Under the pieces are notes generated by a model. That model was not told where the DNA came from and did no database searches. It worked only from the letters and a program-made list of their open reading frames with translations. Source: Akkermansiaceae bacterium (GTDB lineage Bacteria; Verrucomicrobiota; Verrucomicrobiia; Verrucomicrobiales; Akkermansiaceae). From it: 59,859 nt of DNA. A program made the position numbers and the translations under genes. Positions 25,907-35,344 of this stretch are shown piece by piece; the stretch's first letter is position 1, and each line of letters opens with the position of its first letter. Location: positions 1 through 59,859 of the forward strand of contig JALZUC010000048.1 in the NCBI GenBank assembly GCA_023301765.1, given 5' to 3'.

Positions 25907-28402
25907 TTAGCGGATTCGCTTCTTTAAGTGGCCTTTAGCCTTGGTGGCTATGTCTATGACTTTATCGTCTTCGTCATCGAGGTAAGGCGTAAGAATATCC
26001 ATGGCCCATTGCTCCTTTTGGTTTGCCATGCCTTGGATGATTTTCAGTTTTTCATACTGAGTTTTAGTAACGTCAGATAGTGCTTGCCAGTGCTTTGCTG
26101 CATCACTGAGTTTTTTCTTACGTGGCTGCCGTAGAAAAGAAATGGCAGCATCAAATGACCTTTTACGTAGTGTATCGCTCTCGACATTGTCCACAAACTC
26201 TATGAGTGTGCTAATTTCGGAATCGTCTGACCATTTGCTTAGTGAGGTAATGGCAGCGCTTTGTATGACTTCATCATCAGATGATAGTGCGGAGTTTACT
26301 ATCTGAGATGCTTTATCTCCTCCGACTGTGCCTACAAGGCGTAGGATGGTGTATTTAGCTTCGTCTGTGAGGGCAGATTCGTATGCATTGATAATAGGTT
26401 GGCTGAATAGTTTTTTATTTTCTGATTCACCTATAATTGCAGCAGTCGCGATTTCTGCAGCATTCCGTATAGGTGCAGAATCTGTATCTTTTATCAGGCT
26501 CAAGAAGTCATTAATAAAACTATCTGCAGATGTCCCAATAGCGGAGGCTCTGGCAGCATCAATGGCTGCTGCTGCGGATTTGGTTTCCGACGATGATTTG
26601 GCAAATTCAAGTAATGGAGCGATGTTCGAAGGGGCTTTTCGCCGTCTGATTACTGTAGTGATAATACCTTCACGAATGTCCTCAGAGCATTTTGCAGAGA
26701 TGGTATGATTGGTAATTTTAGTATTAGCGTCATAGTCACCTTCAGGTTCTGCAAAGATTAGCACTGCGAGGACAAGATTACGTTGGTTATTACTTTCAGC
26801 TGATGTGGCACGTGCTAGAACTCCGTCTAGCTCCTTTTCAGTGAGGCTAATACCATTGCTGAGTTTATTATCTTTTTCTAGAGCTTTAGCTTCTAGCATT
26901 ATTTCATTCACTAAGTGTGTTTCACTTCGGTTACCCGAGATACCGAATACCACAATGGCAGTGATGATAACGGCTACAGAGAGGACACTAATAATTACCC
27001 ATTTAACTCCATTAGACATGCCCGGTTTTTGAGGGGTAGGGGGGAGCTCTTCTTGGGCTTGAGAGTTTGGTGCGGTGTGAGCTTCAGCTTGTGTAGTTAC
27101 AGATGTAGCTTCTGAATGAGTGGGCGCGGCTACAGCTGGCGGTGTAGTTAACTGAGCTGTTACTGCGGGAGTAGTGGTGGCGGCAGTGGCAATGGGAGCT
27201 GGGCTTACTGGAGCAGGAGTAACTGGAGCTGTGCTAACTGGAGCTGGGATAGCTGCGGTTACGGGGGCGGTGGTAATGGGTGCGCTGACTTGCTGACTAG
27301 CAGTTAGTTCTTCGGCTGTCTGCTGCGCCTGTGTATGCGGGCTGAGTTTCCCTGAGCTGTCTTGTGGTGGTGCAATGGGTTGAGGCGCTGTGACGGGGTT
27401 TACTGCGTTTACTTCTTGGGCTGATGTAGCCGCTTGCATAGGGGTAGCTGCCTGGGCAGGGCTAGGGCTAGATGGCGCAGTGTTGGCAGCAGGGAGCGTT
27501 GGGAATAGAAGTTTAGAGGAGCTTGCTGCTGGTTTGAGAATTTCAGGAGCAGTTAGAGATACTGGTTGAGTAGATTGCTTATCGAGCACTAAGAAGCGTT
27601 CCAAAGCAGTGCGTGCATCTACAGGTCTATCATCCATATTACGTTCAATATGCCACATAATCCAGTCTGCGCCCCATCTAGGGATATCTGGACGTAGTTC
27701 ATGTAGAGGAGTTACGTGATGTTGGAGGTGGCTGGCCATTACTGCTGCAGCGGTATCTCCATTGAACGGGTAGATACCTGTCAGTGCATAGTAGTAGAGG
27801 GCTCCAAGTGCATACATGTCTGTGCGTTTATCTAATGGTATGCGCTCAAATTGTTCAGGAGCCATAAAGAAAATAGAACCAAAAACAGCGTCACCATGGT
27901 CTATCGTTTGTAACGATGGTGCAGAGGAGAATTTGGCCAGACCAAAGTCCACAATCTTTACCTGAAATTTGCCTGAAGGTAGCCAACAAACCATGACGTT
28001 ACTGGGCTTTAGGTCACGGTGAACGAGGTCAAGGTCTTGTGCCGCGATGAGGGCTTCTTGACTCTGAAGGGCGATTTCACTTAGGTCAGCCCAAGTAAGG
28101 GTGCCTCGCTCGACCATTTCATCGAGTGTTTTACCATGGATTAACTCCATGACAACGTAGGGGCCTTCATGGTCTACGCCGGCGTCATAGACAGTAACAA
28201 TGTGCGGGTGCTGTACGGATGAGAGAGCAGTGGCCTCTTTGAGGAGCTGTTTGGTAGCATCTTCTTGGCTAGCGGAGTCCTCTTCAGCAAGTACGCGCTT
28301 GATTGCTACTTCACGGTTTAGCTGGGTGTCGAGTGCCTTATAGACAGCACCTACTCCACCTTGCCCTAACTTTTCTTTGATCTCGTAGCGTTCAGCGCTC
28401 AT
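25907..28402 (-). CDS. Membrane Ser/Thr protein kinase with HEAT-like C-terminus
   Basis: 831 residues from the ATG at 28402; a TTG 24 bases upstream is less likely. The Hanks-type kinase domain (about 5-265) has the Gly loop GQGGVGAVYK, VAIK Lys35, HRDLKPSN (catalytic Asp130) and DFG. A Pro/Ala/Thr-rich linker of about 180 residues follows. One membrane helix lies near 464-486 (VKWVIISVLSVAVIITAIVV). The outer C-terminal part has alpha-helical HEAT-like repeats with VGGDKASQIVNSALSSDDEV. No PASTA domain. It could sense a periplasmic ligand through the repeats. Divergent from the ClpX-like gene; substrates unknown. Confidence 0.88.
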   Translation of the reverse strand: MSAERYEIKEKLGQGGVGAVYKALDTQLNREVAIKRVLAEEDSASQEDATKQLLKEATALSSVQHPHIVTVYDAGVDHEGPYVVMELIHGKTLDEMVERGTLTWADLSEIALQSQEALIAAQDLDLVHRDLKPSNVMVCWLPSGKFQVKIVDFGLAKFSSAPSLQTIDHGDAVFGSIFFMAPEQFERIPLDKRTDMYALGALYYYALTGIYPFNGDTAAAVMASHLQHHVTPLHELRPDIPRWGADWIMWHIERNMDDRPVDARTALERFLVLDKQSTQPVSLTAPEILKPAASSSKLLFPTLPAANTAPSSPSPAQAATPMQAATSAQEVNAVNPVTAPQPIAPPQDSSGKLSPHTQAQQTAEELTASQQVSAPITTAPVTAAIPAPVSTAPVTPAPVSPAPIATAATTTPAVTAQLTTPPAVAAPTHSEATSVTTQAEAHTAPNSQAQEELPPTPQKPGMSNGVKWVIISVLSVAVIITAIVVFGISGNRSETHLVNEIMLEAKALEKDNKLSNGISLTEKELDGVLARATSAESNNQRNLVLAVLIFAEPEGDYDANTKITNHTISAKCSEDIREGIITTVIRRRKAPSNIAPLLEFAKSSSETKSAAAAIDAARASAIGTSADSFINDFLSLIKDTDSAPIRNAAEIATAAIIGESENKKLFSQPIINAYESALTDEAKYTILRLVGTVGGDKASQIVNSALSSDDEVIQSAAITSLSKWSDDSEISTLIEFVDNVESDTLRKRSFDAAISFLRQPRKKKLSDAAKHWQALSDVTKTQYEKLKIIQGMANQKEQWAMDILTPYLDDEDDKVIDIATKAKGHLKKRIR

Positions 28403-28564
28403 AATATATTTTGGTAGTCTCTGCAAAATCGGCCTTGGTGCAATGCTGAATTTCGCTAATTCACGGGCTAAGTTTATTTACGATGAAACGTGTTAATATT
28501 GATGTTGTAATGGGTGTTAAGTTTAAGTTGCGTAGGTTGTGACGCTAGGTGATAATTTGGCATA

Positions 28565-30187
28565 ATGAGCGATAAGAAAGATAAGGATCTACCTGATCCA
28601 GATGAGCTGCAGAAGATGATTCACGATATGTTTGACAAACTCGGTGGTGGCGCAGCAATACCTTTACCTGGCTTTGCAGAGGGCGAGTCGACTACGGAGG
28701 ATAAAGGCTCTGAGGGAACGTCAATGGATATTGACCGGGCAGATGCTATTTTTGATTTTAACTATAAGCCACGGGAGATTAAATCTTACTTGGATCGCTT
28801 TGTAATTCGTCAGGATGAGGCAAAAAAGGCGCTGTCGATAGCTGTTTGTGATCACTATAATCATGCTAAATACATGCGCGGGCTTGAGCGTGAGCACGGT
28901 AAGCTTCCAGAGGGGATAGAGTATCAAAAGCAGAACGTAATTGTGGTGGGGCCTACTGGTGTAGGTAAGACCTATCTGATCAAACATATAGCAGAGATGA
29001 TAGGTGTGCCCTTTGTTAAGGCAGATGCGACTAAGTTCTCTGAGACTGGCTACGTGGGGGGGGATGTGGATGATCTTGTGAGGGAGCTGATACAAAAGGC
29101 CGATGGTGATGTAGAACTGGCGGAGTATGGGATAGTTTATATTGATGAAATTGATAAACTGGCTGGTTCTGGTGGTAGCATGGGGCGTGATGTGAGCGGG
29201 CGTGGTGTGCAGACTACATTGCTAAAGCTTATGGAGGAGACTGAGGTGGCGACACGGAACCCTAATGATATGAAGGGGCAGATGATGGCAATGATGGATT
29301 TTCAGAAAGGAAAAGAGGCTGGAAAGGATACCATCAATACACGACATATTTTATTTATTGTTAGTGGTGCTTTTTCTGGATTGGAGAAGGTGATTGAGCG
29401 TCGTCTCCGAAGTGGGCAAATAGGCTTTGGTGCAGAGGTGGTAGATCCTAACTCTGTGGAGCTTTTTAATGCAGCGAGCACCCAAGATTATATAGATTTT
29501 GGGTTCGAGGCCGAATTTATAGGCCGTCTGCCCGTACGTGTAATTTGTGATAAATTAGAGGCGGAGGATTTTGTGAATATCATGAAAAACTCTGAGGGTA
29601 GTTTGCTTAAACAGTATCAACGTGAGTTTGCAGCCTACGGTATTCAGGCGAAGTTTGAGGACTCTGCGATCAAGTGTATCGCCGAGCGGGCGGAGGCTGA
29701 GAATACGGGGGCACGTGCTTTGATGACAGTTTGTGAGGGAGTGCTGAGAGATTTTAAATTTGAGCTTCCGGGGACTGCCGTTAGTGAATTGAGTATTGAT
29801 GCTGAATTGATTGATCAGAGTGAAAAGGTATTAGCTAAATACCGTGAGATTGGTCAGCGAGTGGATGTTTTAAAGGCGCGCGAGGAGGCTGACCTTTACT
29901 GTCGTGAGTTTCACGAGATGCATGATATTCAGATTGAATTAACGGATGAGGCAGTGAACCAGTTAGGCGCGGAGGCGGCGTTAGAGGCTAGAAGTGTGCT
30001 TCAGATCAGTCAGCAAAGGTTTAAGGATCTTCAGTTTGGGCTGAAGCTTATTCAGAAAAATACGGGGCAAGGAGAGTTTGAGCTGGGGGTGAATGCAGTG
30101 GAAGATGCTGACAAGTTCTTGAGTGAGCGCGTAGTTCAGTCATATACTGATGCCGCAGCCGCGAAGCTAGCAGCTGACAAGGATTAA
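28565..30187 (+). CDS. ClpX-like AAA+ unfoldase lacking the zinc-binding domain
   Basis: 540 residues. Walker A GPTGVGKT near 129, pore loop GYVG at about 162-165, Walker B VYIDEIDKLA near 191, sensor-1 region FIVSGAFSGLEKVIERR, and sensor 2 GARAL identify a ClpX/HslU-class ATPase. The IGF tripeptide for ClpP docking is present (GQIGFGAEV, about 286-288). The N-terminal 70 residues are acidic and Gly-rich and have no CxxC zinc finger, so the adaptor-binding ZBD of normal ClpX is missing. The C-terminal extension of about 120 residues is also unusual. No clpP lies next to it. It may be a second ClpX-like unfoldase in addition to an orthodox one elsewhere. Confidence 0.85.
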   Translation: MSDKKDKDLPDPDELQKMIHDMFDKLGGGAAIPLPGFAEGESTTEDKGSEGTSMDIDRADAIFDFNYKPREIKSYLDRFVIRQDEAKKALSIAVCDHYNHAKYMRGLEREHGKLPEGIEYQKQNVIVVGPTGVGKTYLIKHIAEMIGVPFVKADATKFSETGYVGGDVDDLVRELIQKADGDVELAEYGIVYIDEIDKLAGSGGSMGRDVSGRGVQTTLLKLMEETEVATRNPNDMKGQMMAMMDFQKGKEAGKDTINTRHILFIVSGAFSGLEKVIERRLRSGQIGFGAEVVDPNSVELFNAASTQDYIDFGFEAEFIGRLPVRVICDKLEAEDFVNIMKNSEGSLLKQYQREFAAYGIQAKFEDSAIKCIAERAEAENTGARALMTVCEGVLRDFKFELPGTAVSELSIDAELIDQSEKVLAKYREIGQRVDVLKAREEADLYCREFHEMHDIQIELTDEAVNQLGAEAALEARSVLQISQQRFKDLQFGLKLIQKNTGQGEFELGVNAVEDADKFLSERVVQSYTDAAAAKLAADKD

Positions 30188-30255
30188 TCATCTGTGGAGT
30201 AAAATGAAGTAGACTTTCTAAGTTGGTTTTTTTACTCCGTGTGCGGACTATACCT

Positions 30256-30915
30256 ATGATCGAAAATCAATACAGACGACCAGCTCAACCTCCACAAGGT
30301 AGGGTGGATAGTTCAGCGCTGTTATGCGGTGGGCTGGGCCTGCTTCTCTCTGGCTTGCTGTATTGGTTAGGTTTATTAGGTAAGGGGGATTTGAAAATAT
30401 TGGATCTTTTTGGGGGGGCTGTGTTTCGTGAGGTAGTTCCCAGCGTGCTTGATACTCCGGCGTTGGTGGTTATAACGGCGCTGTGTTGTTTTGGTTTGGC
30501 TTTGGCTATGCTGGATTCTTGCGGTGTCTGGCGTAAGCTGGTACTAGGGGTGACTTTAATGGTGCTGGTATTAGCACTGGTGCCTACTCTCGCCGTTTGG
30601 AATATTTATTTTGCTCCTATGATGAGTCTGGTCGGTATTTTTTGGACGTGGTTTGCAGGTGTAATTTATGCCAGTCATTATCAAATGCCTTGTGATATTC
30701 CGGTTGAGAGTGTTGCGGTGGTTGAGTCTGCGGTAACTGGTTTGGAGGTGTTTGATGAGATGCCGCTTGCTGGCTCTGAGTCAGTGGTGGCTAGTCCGGA
30801 GATTTTGGATGTATTGGATGAGATGCCATTAGGTGTAGCAGAGGTAAAAGAGGTAGAAAAAATCGAGGTAAAGCAAATGTCAGATGTAGATGCAAAATAT
30901 AAACCCAAGGAGTAA
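30256..30915 (+). CDS. Multi-spanning membrane protein of unknown function
   Basis: 219 residues from the ATG at 30256. Four probable membrane helices: LLCGGLGLLLSGLLYWLGLL, LVVITALCCFGLALAML, LVLGVTLMVLVLALVPTLAV and FAPMMSLVGIFWTWFAGVIY. The C-terminal 70 residues are acidic and contain two DEMPL repeats. No family recognised. It precedes recR by 7 bases and is probably co-transcribed. Confidence 0.55.
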   Translation: MIENQYRRPAQPPQGRVDSSALLCGGLGLLLSGLLYWLGLLGKGDLKILDLFGGAVFREVVPSVLDTPALVVITALCCFGLALAMLDSCGVWRKLVLGVTLMVLVLALVPTLAVWNIYFAPMMSLVGIFWTWFAGVIYASHYQMPCDIPVESVAVVESAVTGLEVFDEMPLAGSESVVASPEILDVLDEMPLGVAEVKEVEKIEVKQMSDVDAKYKPKE

Positions 30916-30922
30916 TTGAGAT

Positions 30923-31522
30923 ATGGCTAGAGCTGATTATCCCCAACCAGTGGTGGAACTTATAACGGAGTTAAAGAGGTTGCCTGGTATTGGTCCTAGG
31001 GGGGCGGAGCGTGTTGCGGTCTGGCTTCTTCAGAGTGCAAAGGCAAACCCTGAAGAACTCTCTGAGAGTCTACTGGCCGCTAAAAATCAGGTGCGGTCCT
31101 GCGGTTTATGCGGTTTTTTTGCTACTGATGAGGGGTGTAGTATCTGTGACGATTCTGGAAGAGATCCACAAACACTATGTGTGGTGGAGCAGGCTACGGA
31201 CGTATTACCACTGGAGAGATCTGGTGCCTTTAGTGGCTTTTACCATTGTCTAGGAGGGAAACTTTCTCCTCTGGATCACATCGGGCCAGAGGAGCTACGC
31301 ATTGCACCATTACTTCAGCGTGTGGAAAAACTACCAGGTGTAGAAGTTATTCTAGCACTTGGGGCTGATGTGGAGGGTGAAGCGACGGCTAATTATTTAG
31401 CTGAAGCTCTTGCCGCTCGTGACTGTAAGATCACACGTATTGCACAGGGGTTACCAGCAGGTGGTGGGTTGGACCATGCAGATGATCTTACGCTGCTGCG
31501 TGCGATGCAGGGGCGGCGTTAG
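30923..31522 (+). CDS. recR: Recombination protein RecR
   Basis: 199 residues; ring-forming mediator that with RecO loads RecA at gaps. Helix-hairpin-helix LPGIGPRGAERVAVWLL at the N-terminus, zinc finger CGLCGFFATDEGCSIC (about 56-71), then the Toprim domain with VVEQATDVLPLERSGAF. Length matches the family. GGAG 12 bases before the ATG is one of the few clear ribosome sites here. It ends facing the oppC gene. Confidence 0.95.
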   Translation: MARADYPQPVVELITELKRLPGIGPRGAERVAVWLLQSAKANPEELSESLLAAKNQVRSCGLCGFFATDEGCSICDDSGRDPQTLCVVEQATDVLPLERSGAFSGFYHCLGGKLSPLDHIGPEELRIAPLLQRVEKLPGVEVILALGADVEGEATANYLAEALAARDCKITRIAQGLPAGGGLDHADDLTLLRAMQGRR

Positions 31523-31586
31523 GTCACGGTGGATTTTTTTAGCTATGGAGTAAACAATCTATAGATGATGCCATCTGTAGATGGTG

Positions 31587-32588
31587 TTAATCTTTAGCTG
31601 CCTTGGGGTCTAGAGCATCTCTGAGGCCATCTCCGAGGAAGTTCAGAGCGAGTAGGGTGAGTGAGAAAATAAGAGAGGGGATTAGGAGTAAGCGTGGCTG
31701 CGTTTCCATGTAATTAGCCCCTTCTTGGAGTAGTATTCCCCATGAGCTGTTAGGTGACTGTACTCCGAGACCGAGGTATGAGAGTGTGGCTTCTGCGAGG
31801 ATGAAGCCGGGTACGGTAAGTGTGGCGTAGACGATAATAGGGCCCAGCATATTAGGGAATATGTGGCGCAGCATAATACTGTAGTGAGATAGACCAAGTG
31901 AGCGTGCAGCTTCAACGTATTCGAGTTTTTTTATGGAGAGTGCCTGTGCTCTGGTAATACGGGCGATAGTAAGCCAGCCGATGCTACCGATGGCTACAAA
32001 GAGTGGAATCAGGTTGGCAAACTTCAGTACTAACTCTGAATCCCAGCCCCATGAAGTAATGATGAATTCTGAGGCCTCTCTGGTGTAGGCTGAAAATAGT
32101 AGAGCGATAAGAATAACGATTACTAAGAATGGTAGACCATAGAGGATATCAACAATACGCATCATGAGATTATCTACACGCCCTCCTAGATAGCCTGAGA
32201 TAGCCCCATAGGTGATGCCTATGATGCCTGCAATTGTGGTGGAGACAAGGCCTACAAGGATGGAAATCTGACCACCTAAGAGCAGGCGCGCTAAGAGGTC
32301 TCGGCCTACCTGGTCTGTTCCTAAGAAGTGTTCTCGTGACGGAGTAGCAAACTTGTTATCCAAGTTTTGATAGTTAGACGGTTTGAACCAATGTGTATTG
32401 TATTGGATAGTGTCGTTCTCTGTAGCACTTAAGTCAGCGTCATTAGGTGCTGTCCAGTCGCCAACGATAGGGACAAAAAAGCATGCGATGATGATAAGCA
32501 GGACAAAAAAGAGTGAGGCGGTAGCCATACTGTTTTTTCGTAAACGCATCCATGCATCGTGCCGGAGTGATGAGCCTTTAGTTGCCAT
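31587..32588 (-). CDS. oppC: Peptide ABC transporter permease, OppC/DppC type
   Basis: 333 residues, six membrane helices. The cytoplasmic EAA loop is VEAARSLGLSHYSIMLRHIF, and the HFLGTDQVGRDLLARLLLGG segment is diagnostic of OppC/DppC. The periplasmic segment after helix 1 is about 50 residues longer than usual (TAPNDADLSATENDTIQY). It is the last gene of the oppA-oppB-oppC minus-strand set, which has no ATPase genes of its own. Confidence 0.92.
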   Translation of the reverse strand: MATKGSSLRHDAWMRLRKNSMATASLFFVLLIIIACFFVPIVGDWTAPNDADLSATENDTIQYNTHWFKPSNYQNLDNKFATPSREHFLGTDQVGRDLLARLLLGGQISILVGLVSTTIAGIIGITYGAISGYLGGRVDNLMMRIVDILYGLPFLVIVILIALLFSAYTREASEFIITSWGWDSELVLKFANLIPLFVAIGSIGWLTIARITRAQALSIKKLEYVEAARSLGLSHYSIMLRHIFPNMLGPIIVYATLTVPGFILAEATLSYLGLGVQSPNSSWGILLQEGANYMETQPRLLLIPSLIFSLTLLALNFLGDGLRDALDPKAAKD

Positions 32589-32625
32589 TATTCGGTTAAA
32601 TTAAGAAGGTTAGAATACGCTTTGG

Positions 32626-33543
32626 TTAATTGCTTTCGCGCAGGCGTGGGTTAATTGCTACCAGCGCGATATCAGCAGCAAGGTTGCCGATGACAATGAG
32701 TATACCCAGAACGATGACGACTCCTTGGAGTAGGAAGAAGTCTAGTTCTTTGGTGGCGTTTACAAAGTGCTGCCCCATGCCTGGCACTTGAAAGATTGTT
32801 TCTACGATGAATGATCCTGTCATTAGCATAGCAAATGCTGGGCCTACATAGGCAATGGCAGGGATGATACCTCCGCGCAGAGCGTGTTTAATAATAACTC
32901 TGAGTGCTGGTGCTCCTTTGGCTTTAGCCGTGCGAATGAAGTCTTGATTTAGGGTTTCTAGCATGCCGCCGCGCGTAATGCGTGCAAGATAGGCTGCTGT
33001 GGCTAAACCTAGCGTGAGGGAGGGGAGAAACCAGTCAAACGGTCCACCCCATCCTGCGACTTTTAGGAATGGGATGTTGGTGGCGATGTTTGATGCGAGT
33101 ATGGGGGCTAATACAAAGGAGGGGACTGAAATGCCTAGCATAGCGAGAATCATCGTGCCGTAGTCGATGAATGAATTTTTTCTTAATGCGGATAAGATAC
33201 CGGCGGGAACTCCTACTCCTATAGCGATAATTATACCTGCGAAACCGAGAATGGCAGAGGCTGGGAATGATGACTTGATGATCTTAGTAACTGGCTGCTC
33301 GCGAGTGATGGAGATACCCATATCTCCCTGGGCGAGTGTAGTTAGGTAGGCTTTAAATTGTATGATTTCAGACTCATTGAGTTTAAATCGTTTTTCGTTC
33401 TGCTCTTTGATGTGTGGCGGGAGTGCTTTATCTGAGGTGAATGGATCACCTGGCATCATACGTATAAGTATAAAGGTGAGGGTAAGTAATAGGAATACGA
33501 CGATGCAGCCTTGGCATAGACGAGAGAGGATAGTGGAAAGCAT
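32626..33543 (-). CDS. oppB: Peptide ABC transporter permease, OppB/DppB type
   Basis: 305 residues with the N-terminal LSRLCQGCIVVFLLLTLTFI helix and RMMPGDPF motif of OppB/DppB. The EAA-type loop is FIRTAKAKGAPALRVIIKHA, and VETIFQVPGMGQHFV lies near the C-terminus. It pairs with OppC in the membrane channel. 37 bases separate it from oppC and 11 from oppA. Confidence 0.93.
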   Translation of the reverse strand: MLSTILSRLCQGCIVVFLLLTLTFILIRMMPGDPFTSDKALPPHIKEQNEKRFKLNESEIIQFKAYLTTLAQGDMGISITREQPVTKIIKSSFPASAILGFAGIIIAIGVGVPAGILSALRKNSFIDYGTMILAMLGISVPSFVLAPILASNIATNIPFLKVAGWGGPFDWFLPSLTLGLATAAYLARITRGGMLETLNQDFIRTAKAKGAPALRVIIKHALRGGIIPAIAYVGPAFAMLMTGSFIVETIFQVPGMGQHFVNATKELDFFLLQGVVIVLGILIVIGNLAADIALVAINPRLRESN

Positions 33544-33554
33544 GGTGGGAAAGG

Positions 33555-35195
33555 TTAGGCCTCAGGGACAGTTGCTATTTGTTCCAGTGAGATGAATTTG
33601 TATGGTTGGTTATTCAGGATGAGTGGATGCCAGCCCTTGAGGGATTGGTGCTTAAGGTAGCACTGAGTGTACCAGAAAATTGGGATGATGGGGGTTTCGC
33701 CTAGTAATACTTTTTCAGCATCCTCTAGAGTGCGGATTCTCTGTAATGGGTCCTCAGTGAGTTCAGCTTTAGTTAATTGGCGCTCGTATTCTTCACTGCT
33801 CCAGCCTGTACGGTTATTGCCGTCGCCTTTTTTCCACATGTCTAGGAAGGTAGTCGGGTCTGGATAGTCACCAATCCAGCCGCCAGTGCAGATGTCATAA
33901 TCTAGATCTGACATAGCCTTCTGGTAGCTTTTCCACTCTGATTGGCGAATGTTGATAGTGATGCCTAGTGTCTTACGCCACATGTCTTGTAGTGCCTCGG
34001 CGATGACTTTGGAGCCTTCACGGTCGGTCGTTAGTAATGTGAGCTTTAGTTCGCTCGGGTTAATACCTGATTTAGCTAGATGCTCTTTAGCCAGTTCAGG
34101 GTCATAGAACATTTCTTTAGCCGCCTGATACTCACCCATGTTGGGCACGAGTCCAGTGGCCTGTTCTTGGCCACCTTGGAGAATGTTATCGATAATAGCC
34201 TGACTGTTAACAGCGTGTCCGAGAGCCTTTCTTAGATGTATGCTCTTGAGTTGAGGCTGGGTTACATTGAGACGGAGGAAGTTCGAGCCGAGATAGGTGT
34301 CTAACTTAGTGTTTTCAGGATATTTCTTTTTGGAGTAGCTGATGAGTTCGGGTGCCAGCGTATAGGTGGCGTGCAGCTGATTATTAAAAAACATACGGGC
34401 CTCAGTGTAGGCATTTGATATGGGGAGGAAATGGATGCCTTCTAGTTGCACGGTAGGGGAGTCCCAGTAGAGAGGGTTTTTAATGCATTCAATACGGTCA
34501 AATAGTACCCACTTGGAGAGGGTGAAGGCTCCGTTTGATACGAGGTTTCCTGCTTCCGTCCATTCGCCATTTTTGGCAACCATGCCGCCGTGCTTTTCTA
34601 TGATGTGCTTGGGCACAGGATACCATGTGTAGTGCTTGGTGAGGTCTGGAAGAAAGGGTATGGGGGCACGCATGGTGATTTCCAGAGTGTGGCTATCAAT
34701 GGCGCGAACGCCAACATTTGAGAAGTCCTTGGTTGTTCCCTTATTGAAGTCTTCAGCACCCTTAATATAGTAGAGCATGGATGCGTATTTGGCTCCAAAT
34801 TTAGGGTGGAGAATACGCTCATAGGAATAAATAAAGTCTTGAGTGGTGACAGGGTTACCGTCTGACCATTTACCGTTAGGCTGAAGTTTAAATGTCCACA
34901 CGGTGAAGTTATCATTGGGCGACCACGAGATTGCAGCTCCAGGGAGGTGTTCCCCATCATTAGACGGGTGTTGGCCACAGAGTCCTTCAAAGAGGGCTGT
35001 AATGATGTTAGACTCAAGTACGCCGGTGACTACTTGAGGGTCAAGGTCGGCCGGTTCACCTGAGTTCCCAATAATTAAGATGTTATCTTTGGTAGCTTCG
35101 TCCACGTGATTTTGCTTATCGCATGAGCTGAACAGGGAGCTCAGTATGGCGATAGTTAATAACGTGAAGGAGGAATGCATTCGGGTGAAAGTCAT
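33555..35195 (-). CDS. oppA: Peptide ABC transporter substrate-binding lipoprotein, OppA type
   Basis: 546 residues. Lipobox LFSSC follows a hydrophobic leader, so it is likely anchored by lipid. The family 5 solute-binding fold is shown by EPADLDPQVVTGVLESNI, WTFKLQPNGKWSDGNPVT and CTGGWIGDYPDPTTFLDMW. The last segment resembles the OppA/MppA lid that captures peptide backbones. Start at 35195; Met6 is an alternative. Divergently transcribed from the Yej-type set across a 149-base promoter region. Confidence 0.92.
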   Translation of the reverse strand: MTFTRMHSSFTLLTIAILSSLFSSCDKQNHVDEATKDNILIIGNSGEPADLDPQVVTGVLESNIITALFEGLCGQHPSNDGEHLPGAAISWSPNDNFTVWTFKLQPNGKWSDGNPVTTQDFIYSYERILHPKFGAKYASMLYYIKGAEDFNKGTTKDFSNVGVRAIDSHTLEITMRAPIPFLPDLTKHYTWYPVPKHIIEKHGGMVAKNGEWTEAGNLVSNGAFTLSKWVLFDRIECIKNPLYWDSPTVQLEGIHFLPISNAYTEARMFFNNQLHATYTLAPELISYSKKKYPENTKLDTYLGSNFLRLNVTQPQLKSIHLRKALGHAVNSQAIIDNILQGGQEQATGLVPNMGEYQAAKEMFYDPELAKEHLAKSGINPSELKLTLLTTDREGSKVIAEALQDMWRKTLGITINIRQSEWKSYQKAMSDLDYDICTGGWIGDYPDPTTFLDMWKKGDGNNRTGWSSEEYERQLTKAELTEDPLQRIRTLEDAEKVLLGETPIIPIFWYTQCYLKHQSLKGWHPLILNNQPYKFISLEQIATVPEA

Positions 35196-35344
35196 TGTTA
35201 AGGAAGTTGGCGATTTTTAGGGGAATGTGGAGCCTTTTTTTACGAGTTGAAGAATTTATCAAAAATAAAAGAGGGGCTTGCGTCTGGATAAAGGGTACCA
35301 TATTAATTTTGTAGCTTCTGCATTGCGGAAGATTTATTTGTTCG

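Noticed and set aside
31569-31584. CCATC-TGTA-GATGG hairpin between recR and oppC as a terminator
   Set aside because: The stem is only 5 bp and no T-tract follows on either strand.
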